Shown: piece after piece, positions 34,366 to 41,352 of the stretch
How the letters are laid out: each line of letters opens with the position of its first letter
Numbering within the stretch: position 1 is the first letter of the stretch
Source: Candidatus Acididesulfobacter guangdongensis
GTDB taxonomy: Bacteria > SZUA-79 > Acidulodesulfobacterales > Acidulodesulfobacteraceae
Assembly: GCA_004195045.1 (NCBI GenBank)
Contig: SGBC01000004.1
Span: 124,001 to 188,000 of the forward strand
DNA: 64,000 nt
Direction: 5' to 3'
Notes under the pieces: generated by a model
The model's input: the letters and a program-made list of their open reading frames with translations, nothing else
Told to the model about the DNA's origin: nothing
Databases searched by the model: none
Made by a program: the position numbers and the translations under genes

Positions 34366-34563
34366 TTAATCCTGCAATAGAAAATATTTATGCATTTCTT
34401 TGCTCGGTTAAGCAAAATATAACTTTCTATTGCAGAAATATAAGGAAAAGGTGTCAGATTTTATTTTTTTGCATATGGAATAGTTCAATTAACAAAGAAA
34501 ATATTTGCAAAAAAATTAATCTGACACCTTTTCCGAGCAGATAACTTTCTATTGCAGGATTAA
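34366..34563 (+). mobile_element. 76-bp family element, copy 3, split by a nested element
   Basis: The outer ends TTAATCCTGCAATAGAAA and TTTCTATTGCAGGATTAA frame the insertion. The left part is complete up to AACTTTCTATTGCAGAAATATAA, then the 91-bp element is inserted, then AACTTTCTATTGCAGGATTAA is repeated. This gives the age order: the 76-bp element first, the 91-bp element later. Confidence 0.8.
34444..34534 (+). mobile_element. 91-bp element, copy 2, nested
   Basis: Near-identical to 22929-23019, with the same 14-bp inverted ends GGAAAAGGTGTCAG. Only a few bases differ (GGAATAGTT versus GGAGTAGTT, TTAACAAAG versus TTAGCAAAG). Confidence 0.8.
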
Positions 34564-34618
34564 GGTTATAGTGCCGTGCAGATTATATTTAATTTAATGT
34601 GGTATAATATATAATATT

Positions 34619-35305
34619 ATGCAGCCAAAATTACACAGTTATTGTATTGATAAGACTATAAGCGTTTTATATAATGACTCGAAGTTTGATGTTATCAATA
34701 AACTATTCGATTGCAAGATATCTCCGCTGGGTTTTGACGAGCGTATCCTGCTAATGCAGAGGGGTTCTTATATAATTGACAGGCTTGCGATTAAAAAGTT
34801 CAGGGTTCACTGGTTTGGAGGACATTATCTTTATCCTCACTCTCATGCAGGCTATGTCAGGGGATTCTCAGACGCGGGGACAAAATGCGCGCAGCTTTTT
34901 AATATTGCCGTTTCTTCGTGGAAAAAAGGAAATATTAAAAGTTCATTTATTGCATTGGGCGGCGCTACTCATCTAGTGCAGGATTTGTGCATTCCGTTTC
35001 ATACTACAAATCTCGCATTGAAAAAACATATTCATTTCGAAAGATGGATGTCGGCAAATTATCTTGATTTATCTATCGGGCTTGAGAACGGTACGTATAA
35101 ATTTGAATCTTTAAAAGGACATTATAATGACCAGTCGGCTTTCGGATGGGTTGACTACAATGCTCATAATTCTTCAAAATATTTGCCAGAGCTGCTTTAT
35201 GCATCAAAGTCGGCCGACTATTTTAAATCTTTAAATATAATTTTACCTCAGGCAATCAAAACATCTGCCGGTTTTCTTAAATTATTTGCCAAAAAAGTTT
35301 CGTGA
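34619..35305 (+). CDS. zinc-dependent phospholipase C / S1-P1 nuclease-like protein
   Basis: A 228-residue all-helical enzyme of the zinc phospholipase C fold. Candidate metal ligands: His64 and His69 in VHWFGGHYLYPHSHAGY, Asp85 in GFSDAG, His118 and Asp122 in GGATHLVQDL, His128 in IPFHT, and His139/Glu141 in HIHFERW. The THLVQDL-x-x-P-x-H-T signature is typical of the family. Most members are secreted; here no signal peptide is visible and the protein starts MQPKLHSYCID, so it may be cytosolic or exported another way. The substrate (phospholipid or nucleic acid) is not predictable. Confidence 0.82.
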   Translation: MQPKLHSYCIDKTISVLYNDSKFDVINKLFDCKISPLGFDERILLMQRGSYIIDRLAIKKFRVHWFGGHYLYPHSHAGYVRGFSDAGTKCAQLFNIAVSSWKKGNIKSSFIALGGATHLVQDLCIPFHTTNLALKKHIHFERWMSANYLDLSIGLENGTYKFESLKGHYNDQSAFGWVDYNAHNSSKYLPELLYASKSADYFKSLNIILPQAIKTSAGFLKLFAKKVS

Positions 35306-35376
35306 TCCGTAAACATTAGCGAACGCGGCGCTATTTATTTATTGCGCATACTATTATACACTGCGTTGCAAATATC

Positions 35377-35538
35377 TAACCCAACTTTACCGCTTTTATG
35401 ATTCTAAAATTATAACCCATTAATATTGTTATATTTTATTTTTTATTCAGTAGCCCGTAGACATTTTTATTGCCCCATGAATATAGTAATATCAATGTGT
35501 TGTTGATAGCTGCTGATAATTATGATGAAGTTTGGCTA
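35377..35538. mobile_element. MITE-like element, AACCCAACTT family, copy 2
   Basis: A 162-base copy of the 8548-8702 element. Ends are TAACCCAACTTTACC and GATGAAGTTTGGCTA. The interior shares TTTTTATTGCCCCATGAATA with the first copy. More degenerate at the right end. Confidence 0.7.
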
Positions 35539-35570
35539 AAAATAAACTTTATTGTTTTAATTACTTAGGT

Positions 35571-36896
35571 TTATAATTTTTTTCTCAGGTCTTTGACTCT
35601 TTTAGATTTTCCCTGGCTTCTTTCCAATGTTTTTGGAGGAACTATTGTAACTTTTGATTTTACCCCGATAAGTTCATGAATTTTATACTGGAGCATAGCC
35701 GATATCTCTTCTAATTTTTTATCGCCCATATTGTATATTTCAGATTTGGCTTCGACAAGAATATTAATTTTATCCAACAGATTGTCCGTATACAGTTCAA
35801 TCAGGTAAACAGGCTCTAAAAAATCAAAACTGAACACGGCTGATTCAATTTGCGACGGAAACACATTTACACCTTTGATTATAACCATATCGTCCGTTCT
35901 GCCTTTAATTTTTTTCATTCTTACAAAAGTTCTTCCGCATTTGCATTTTTCTCTGTTTAGACTCGTAATATCGCGGGTTCTGTATCTTATTAAAGGCATA
36001 GCTTCCTGATTTAAGTTTGTCAGAACCAACTCTCCAAGCTCTCCTTCGGGAAGAACGTCGCCTGTTTTGGGGTCTATTATTTCAGGATAAAAATTGTCTT
36101 CATTGATATGCAATCCGTTTTTGTATTCACATTCATAGGCAACACCGGGACCTAAAAGTTCACTTAAACCATAGATATCATATGCGTCAATATTAAGCAT
36201 ACCTTCAATTTTCAGTCTTAATTCATTAGACCACGGTTCAGCGCCGAATATACCTTTTTTTAATTTTAACTTTGAGGTATCTTTGATATATTTAGGGAGT
36301 TCTTCGGATAAAAAAAGTGCGTATGACGGTGTGCAAAATAAAACTGTAACGCCGAGATCGTTCATCATAGCAAATTGTCTTTCGGTAAATCCGCTTGACA
36401 TCGGCACTAACGTCATTCCGATATTTTCGGCTCCGTAATGAAAGCCGAGTCCTCCGGTAAACAAACCGTAGCCGAAAGCATTTTGCGCAATATCGTTTTT
36501 ATTTAATCCGCAGGCGTAAAAGACCCTTGACATTAAATCTGCCCATACTTTTATATCTTTTTTAGTATAAGATACAATAATCGGTTTTGCCGTAGTTCCT
36601 GAAGAAGCATGTATTCTTATTATTTTATCTAAATTGGACGAAAATAGTCCGAATGGATAATTATTTACAAGATCGCTTTTTAAAGTAAAAGGGATATTTT
36701 TTAGATCTTTAGTACTTCTAATTAAATCTATATTAACTCCTGCCTTATCAAATTGTTCTTTATAAAAAGGTACGTTTTTGTAAACATATTTTAATGTTTT
36801 GTTTAATCTTTCAAGTATTAGTACATTTAGATCGTCTGAAGGCATTGTTTCTAATTTTTCTTCAAAATAGTTTATCTGAATACTTTTTTTGTTCAT
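35571..36896 (-). CDS. paaK: phenylacetate-CoA ligase
   Basis: AMP-forming acyl-CoA ligase of 441 residues. The ATP loop is HASSGTTAKPIIVSYT. IYGLSELLGPGVAYECEYKNG, ITSLNREKCKCGRTFVRM (Cys pair) and KGRTDDMVIIKGVNVFPSQIE are family motifs. The C-terminal PQ-lacking lid domain follows. It lies upstream-adjacent to iorB-iorA on the same strand. Archaea and anaerobes often pair this ligase with indolepyruvate:ferredoxin oxidoreductase to connect aryl acids, aryl-CoA and aromatic amino acids. The direction (ATP gain or aromatic amino acid synthesis from aryl acids) is not determinable. Confidence 0.95.
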   Translation of the reverse strand: MNKKSIQINYFEEKLETMPSDDLNVLILERLNKTLKYVYKNVPFYKEQFDKAGVNIDLIRSTKDLKNIPFTLKSDLVNNYPFGLFSSNLDKIIRIHASSGTTAKPIIVSYTKKDIKVWADLMSRVFYACGLNKNDIAQNAFGYGLFTGGLGFHYGAENIGMTLVPMSSGFTERQFAMMNDLGVTVLFCTPSYALFLSEELPKYIKDTSKLKLKKGIFGAEPWSNELRLKIEGMLNIDAYDIYGLSELLGPGVAYECEYKNGLHINEDNFYPEIIDPKTGDVLPEGELGELVLTNLNQEAMPLIRYRTRDITSLNREKCKCGRTFVRMKKIKGRTDDMVIIKGVNVFPSQIESAVFSFDFLEPVYLIELYTDNLLDKINILVEAKSEIYNMGDKKLEEISAMLQYKIHELIGVKSKVTIVPPKTLERSQGKSKRVKDLRKKL

Positions 36897-37187
36897 AAAT
36901 ATACTGTCCTTTAAAAAATAATTATAATATTATGATTATGATGATATTACAGTTAATATTTAAACGGTTAATATACAAAAATAAATTGCGTATTAAAAAA
37001 TATAATGTAAAATACTATATAATTTATTACAAATTTACTGACGATTCTCTATAATTTAATATAAACATACTTAAATGTTCTATGATATAGTATAAATTAT
37101 AAATATAGCACAATTAAGCTAACATACTATATAGTTTAATACAAATTTAATATAAAATACAATAAAAATAAAATTATTATCAAACAG
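36897..37187. other. intergenic between paaK and iorB, AT-rich
   Basis: About 290 bases of AT-rich sequence with repeated ATACTATATAGTTTAATACAAATTT-like phrases. No gene. paaK probably has its own promoter here. Confidence 0.4.
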
Positions 37188-37781
37188 TCAGGCTGAAATT
37201 TTACGTCCGAGCAAAAATGCCTTTTCATTTATATCTATTGTGTTAGCCGGCACATTTTCCTTAAGAATATTAAGCCATGTCTGTTCCTGTATATAAGTAA
37301 ATTGCGAAGATGCTCCGATAAGGATGGTATTGGCGACTTTTATATTCCCCAATTCCTGCGCAATTTTGCCTATATCTACCGTAATTAAATCTTTAAAATT
37401 AAAATCTATTGTAATTTTATCTATAATTGATTTAAAAGATGGCAGGCTCACAGGATTTGCAGAAGACCTTCTGATATATTTTCCGATTGAAGCAGTTATT
37501 ATTTTTGTTTTTTCACTTGCATAATCTATATATCTAAGAGTTTCATATAAATCAAAAGATAATATTATATCTGCAGTGTGTAAAGGTATTAAAGGAGTAA
37601 AAATTTTATTGCCGTATCTTAAATGCGTTGATACTGAGCCTCCTCTCTGAGACATACCGTGCACTTCCGAGGTTTTAACGTCGTAGTTTTCATAAAAAGC
37701 GCTCAGACTTATTATTTTACCGGATAGGACGACGCCTTGCCCTCCTATTCCGCAAATCAAAATACTTTGATTAGTTTCCAT
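37188..37781 (-). CDS. iorB: indolepyruvate oxidoreductase subunit beta
   Basis: Gamma-type domain of 2-oxoacid:ferredoxin oxidoreductases, 197 residues. It starts SILICGIGGQGVVLSGKIISL and has EVHGMSQRGGSVSTHLRYG, both signatures of IorB. It works with IorA to oxidise aryl pyruvates to aryl-CoA with ferredoxin, or in reverse. It follows iorA by 30 bases and is therefore in one operon. Confidence 0.96.
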   Translation of the reverse strand: METNQSILICGIGGQGVVLSGKIISLSAFYENYDVKTSEVHGMSQRGGSVSTHLRYGNKIFTPLIPLHTADIILSFDLYETLRYIDYASEKTKIITASIGKYIRRSSANPVSLPSFKSIIDKITIDFNFKDLITVDIGKIAQELGNIKVANTILIGASSQFTYIQEQTWLNILKENVPANTIDINEKAFLLGRKISA

Positions 37782-37811
37782 ACGTTATATTTTTATTTTT
37801 AAATATTATTT

Positions 37812-39746
37812 TTAATTATGTATAAATCCAAAGACGCAAATATCTCTGCATATTGAACATCCGGTACAGGAAGAGTCAATTGTCGGCACCGGTTTATTTT
37901 TGTCTGTTATTTTATCAGATATTACAATAGAAGGGCATCCAATCGAAATACACAAGTCACAGCCGATGCATCCGGCAGAATCTATTTTAAATTGATTTTC
38001 CGGCGCTAATTTTTTTGGATATAAAACGCAAGGTCTGTTTGTTATAATTACATTGAGAGTGTTTGTGCTTAAAGCATGTTTAAGGGTATTATACGTAGAA
38101 TTGTAATTATAGGAATCGACATCGTAAATTTCGGTAATACCTATCCCTTCTACTATTTTTTTTATATCAATTTTATTGGCTATAATAGCATCATTAAGGT
38201 TTTTTCCGGTTCCGGGATGTTCCTGTCCGCCGGTCATAGCAGTCGTGGAATTATCTAAAATAATTGCGGTAAATATTGCGTCGTTGTATTTTGCATCTAT
38301 TAGAGAAGTTATACCTGAATGAAAAAAAGTAGAGTCGCCCATAACGGCTGCAACTTTTTTATCGGAAGATTTTGACAGATACAAACCTTGGGCAGCACCG
38401 AAAGCCAGTCCCATAGATATACAGCTGTCCATTGCGCTAAGCGGCGGTAAAGCGCCAAGCGTATAGCATCCTATATCGCCCATTACAGGGACTCTTAATT
38501 TTTTTAAAGCGTAAAATACCGAAGTATGCGGACAGCCGCTGCATAATGCCGGAAGCCTTGGCGGAATATCTATTGCGTTATTTATTGCACTGTCTTTATT
38601 TTTATTGACGTTGGTATAATTATTATTATCAGAATTATCAGAATTATCAGAATTTTCGCAGGATAGCCGTTCAGGCGCAAAATTTTTTTGAAACCGTCCT
38701 TCTAAAAAACCGTTTTTTATAAGTCCTTCTCTTACAAGGTCAGGAGTCAGTTCGCCAAATTGTGGAAAAAAATCTTTGCCTTTGAGCATTATGCCGAGCG
38801 TACTGATTTCATTTTCAATAAAAGACTCGAGTTCTTCAATAACTACTACATTTTTAACTTTTGAGCAAAATTCATTAATTAGCGCATCAGGCAGCGGATA
38901 AGAAAACGAGAGCTTCAGAAAAGATGCTTCAGGCATAATTTCCTTTGCATATTGATACGATACCCCGCTTGTTATAATTCCGTAATTTAAATTGCTATAT
39001 TCAATTTTATTTAATCCTGAAGTATTTGAAAATTCTCTTAATTTTTTAAGTCTGTCAATGGCTGTTTTATGTCTTTTTCTTGCATACACCGGCACCATAA
39101 CAAATTTTTCTATATTTTTTGTATATTTTGTATTTCCGCTATCTGTCGCTTCCATAGCTTTTTGGCGCTCTGGAAATGCGATAGAGTTATATGTATTATT
39201 ATTTAAATCTATTATGCTTCTTGAGTGCGATATTCTTGTGGTAGTTCTGACTAAAACAGGAGTATCAAAAATTTCGCTTATGTCGAAAGCTATTTTTGAA
39301 AAATAATAACATTCCTGACTGTCAGAAGGCTCAAGCAGCGGAACTTTTGCGAATTTAGCGTAATACCTGTTATCCTGCTCGTTTTGCGAACTATGCATGT
39401 TAGGGTCGTCGGCGGTTAATATTACAATGCCGCCTCTGACGCCTGTGAGCGATAATGTCATAAAAGGGTCTGACGCAACATTTAAACCGACGTGCTTAGT
39501 AGTAAAAAGACTTCTTTTCCAGCCTATAGACGCTCCTATAGCAATTTCAAGAGCGGTTTTTTCATTGATAGACCAGTTTACATAAATACCTTTGAATTTT
39601 GATAAAAAAGGAAGAATTTCTGAACTGGGCGTTCCGGGATAACCTACCGCAATTGACGTTTTACCATTATAACATCCAAAAGCGACAGCTTCGTTGCCTG
39701 TAAGCAATAACTTGTCGTTAAAAATTTTTAAAAAAGACAAATCCAT
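37812..39746 (-). CDS. iorA: indolepyruvate ferredoxin oxidoreductase subunit alpha
   Basis: A 644-residue multidomain subunit: pyruvate-binding domain at about 1-200 (GNEAVAFGC, AIGASIGWKRSLFTTKHVGLN), middle domain, then the thiamine-diphosphate domain with SGCPHTSVFYAL and VMGDSTFFHSGITSL. The C-terminal ferredoxin-like segment binds two 4Fe-4S clusters (GCIGCDLCISIGC and CTGCSICRDIC). A low-complexity Asp/Asn stretch (NSDNSDNSDNNNYTNVNKNK, about 360-380) is built from a repeated 9-bp DNA unit between conserved domains. Partner of IorB. Confidence 0.97.
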   Translation of the reverse strand: MDLSFLKIFNDKLLLTGNEAVAFGCYNGKTSIAVGYPGTPSSEILPFLSKFKGIYVNWSINEKTALEIAIGASIGWKRSLFTTKHVGLNVASDPFMTLSLTGVRGGIVILTADDPNMHSSQNEQDNRYYAKFAKVPLLEPSDSQECYYFSKIAFDISEIFDTPVLVRTTTRISHSRSIIDLNNNTYNSIAFPERQKAMEATDSGNTKYTKNIEKFVMVPVYARKRHKTAIDRLKKLREFSNTSGLNKIEYSNLNYGIITSGVSYQYAKEIMPEASFLKLSFSYPLPDALINEFCSKVKNVVVIEELESFIENEISTLGIMLKGKDFFPQFGELTPDLVREGLIKNGFLEGRFQKNFAPERLSCENSDNSDNSDNNNYTNVNKNKDSAINNAIDIPPRLPALCSGCPHTSVFYALKKLRVPVMGDIGCYTLGALPPLSAMDSCISMGLAFGAAQGLYLSKSSDKKVAAVMGDSTFFHSGITSLIDAKYNDAIFTAIILDNSTTAMTGGQEHPGTGKNLNDAIIANKIDIKKIVEGIGITEIYDVDSYNYNSTYNTLKHALSTNTLNVIITNRPCVLYPKKLAPENQFKIDSAGCIGCDLCISIGCPSIVISDKITDKNKPVPTIDSSCTGCSICRDICVFGFIHN

Positions 39747-39811
39747 GAAAATAATTTCGCAAATGGTTGATCCGGCTCAATTTGGTTTATTTATTGTTTA
39801 CTTATTAATAA

Positions 39812-39910
39812 GGTAATCCAGGAGAACGCGCACAATCAGAATTAATACCGTTGCTTCCTTTCGGACCTGGCGGAGTTTTTAACCATCCTGCCGCATTTCT
39901 GGATTACCAG
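39812..39910 (-). ncRNA. ffs: signal recognition particle RNA, small bacterial type
   Basis: On the minus strand the sequence contains CCAGGTCCGAAAGGAAGCAAC, matching the conserved SRP domain IV with its GGAA tetraloop-like apical region and the asymmetric loop. The ends CTGGTAATCC and GGATTACC pair to close a single long hairpin of about 100 nucleotides. It forms the signal recognition particle with Ffh for membrane targeting. No Alu domain is apparent, as expected for the small form. Confidence 0.93.
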
Positions 39911-40173
39911 TAGAAAATATAGCATAATTTTTAATTTATTGAAAGTATTTTATTTATAAGATAAAATATATCGGTAATTAGAGAATATTTTAATTAGCTT
40001 AATTAGGCAATTAATGGCAGACCGTATTTATTTTATTAACTTTTTATTAACTTTATTTTTTTAATTAATGTAATTATTAATGTAATTTATTTATTAGTTA
40101 TATTTTTTTCAAATCACTTAATTCTAATTTTATTTTACAACTAAACATTTATAATTAAAAAGGAGAAATTATT

Positions 40174-40425
40174 ATGTGCGCAGGATATGAAGATTTAGAC
40201 TTAACCGAGGAAACTAAAAATTTAGAAATGGCAAGGCAGTCTTTAATAGAGGAATTTCAGGCAATTAATTGGTATCAAGAAAGATTTGAGCTTACAGGCG
40301 ATGATGAATTGAAAAAGATTTTGGCGCACAACAGAGACGAAGAAAAAGAACATGCAGCCATGTTAATGGAGTATATTAAAAAGCATGATGCCGTTCAGGC
40401 TGACAAATTTTTACATCATGATTAA
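40174..40425 (+). CDS. encapsulated-ferritin-like (EncFtn) mini-ferroxidase
   Basis: An 83-residue two-helix protein. SLIEEFQAINWYQERFELTG and LAHNRDEEKEHAAMLMEYIKK match encapsulated ferritins closely. By alignment with Rhodospirillum rubrum EncFtn, Glu27, Glu57 and His60 correspond to ferroxidase residues Glu32, Glu62 and His65, and Trp33/Tyr34 to its conserved W-Y pair. Such proteins assemble as annular decamers that oxidise Fe(II). The C-terminal encapsulin-targeting peptide is absent, the protein ending DKFLHHD, and no encapsulin shell gene lies in the window. A strong ribosome binding site (AAAAAGGAG) precedes it. Likely iron handling. Confidence 0.9.
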   Translation: MCAGYEDLDLTEETKNLEMARQSLIEEFQAINWYQERFELTGDDELKKILAHNRDEEKEHAAMLMEYIKKHDAVQADKFLHHD

Positions 40426-40507
40426 TATTGATAACATTTGCCGTTGTTAATATATTACTATTATTTTACGATTAGTATTGACAATATTCATCATTTGTTA
40501 ATATACC

Positions 40508-40583
40508 TTAATCCTGCAATAGAAAATATTTATGCATTTCTTTGTTCGGTTAAGCAAAAGATAACTTTCTATTGCAGGATTAA
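40508..40583 (+). mobile_element. 76-bp palindromic element, copy 4
   Basis: Intact copy with ends TTAATCCTGCAATAGAAA and TTTCTATTGCAGGATTAA. The interior differs from copy 1 by a base or two (TTTGTTCGGTTAAG). It lies between the mini-ferritin and the universal stress protein. Confidence 0.8.
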
Positions 40584-40688
40584 AGATATATATTGCCATT
40601 ATGTTCTTTTCTTATTATCTTAATTAGCGGTAAAGTTATATTAAATATTATCCGTCAAACTCTATAAAATGTTGTATAATATTAAATT

Positions 40689-41246
40689 ATGAAAACAAAA
40701 TTAGAGAATGAAGGTATTATTTCTTCAAAAAAGATTATAATAGGCATAAATTTAAATTTTGAAAGTTCGTACGTGCTCACTTCCGCTGTTTCTTTGTTTA
40801 GAGAAAGCGCCGCTCATTTTTATATCATGCATATAATTCCCGTTAATACGGCGGGCGCTTTTTCTTTTATTAATTCTAAAGAGAGACAGATAGAATCTGA
40901 CAAGAAAAATGTTGTTAATAATATTGAAAATATAATAAAAGAAAGCGGTTTATATTTTTTAAATTATGAAATTATAGTGTCCAGAGGAATACCTCATATT
41001 GAAATTATAAATTTTTCAAAAAAAAATGCCGTTGATTTGATTGTTATAGGCACTCATCAAAAAATCGGTTTTAAAGAACTTGCTTTCGGTTCTGTATCAT
41101 TTTCAATATCAAAAAATTCAATATGTCCGGTCATGCTTATCCCGCTTAAAAATGCCGTAAAATTATCCCAGAAAGAGTTAGCCGAAGAAGCTGTGCCTGC
41201 AGTCAATATTATGCCTAACAGCCAGTTAATAAGCAAAAAAAACTGA
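40689..41246 (+). CDS. universal stress protein family
   Basis: A 185-residue UspA-like protein. The alpha/beta nucleotide-binding fold has KIIIGINLNFESSYVLTSAV at the N-terminus, and the signature VDLIVIGTHQKIGFKELAFGSVSFSISKNSICPVMLIP at about 115-153. The G-2X-G-9X-G(S/T) ATP motif is replaced by G-T-H-x-x-x-G-F, with G-S-V-S retained, so ATP binding is uncertain. An extra C-terminal tail of about 30 residues is charged. No neighbour clarifies its function. Confidence 0.85.
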   Translation: MKTKLENEGIISSKKIIIGINLNFESSYVLTSAVSLFRESAAHFYIMHIIPVNTAGAFSFINSKERQIESDKKNVVNNIENIIKESGLYFLNYEIIVSRGIPHIEIINFSKKNAVDLIVIGTHQKIGFKELAFGSVSFSISKNSICPVMLIPLKNAVKLSQKELAEEAVPAVNIMPNSQLISKKN

Positions 41247-41352
41247 TTTAATTAATTAATTAAATAAATAATTAAATAATTAAATAATTAAATAATAAAT
41301 AAAACAATTAGTTAAATTAAGTATATCTATTTTGGAAATATTATAAAACTTT
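41247..41352. repeat. AATTAAATAATTAAAT tandem tract
   Basis: Low-complexity tandem repeats of TTAAATAA units fill most of this gap. No site recognised. Confidence 0.5.
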
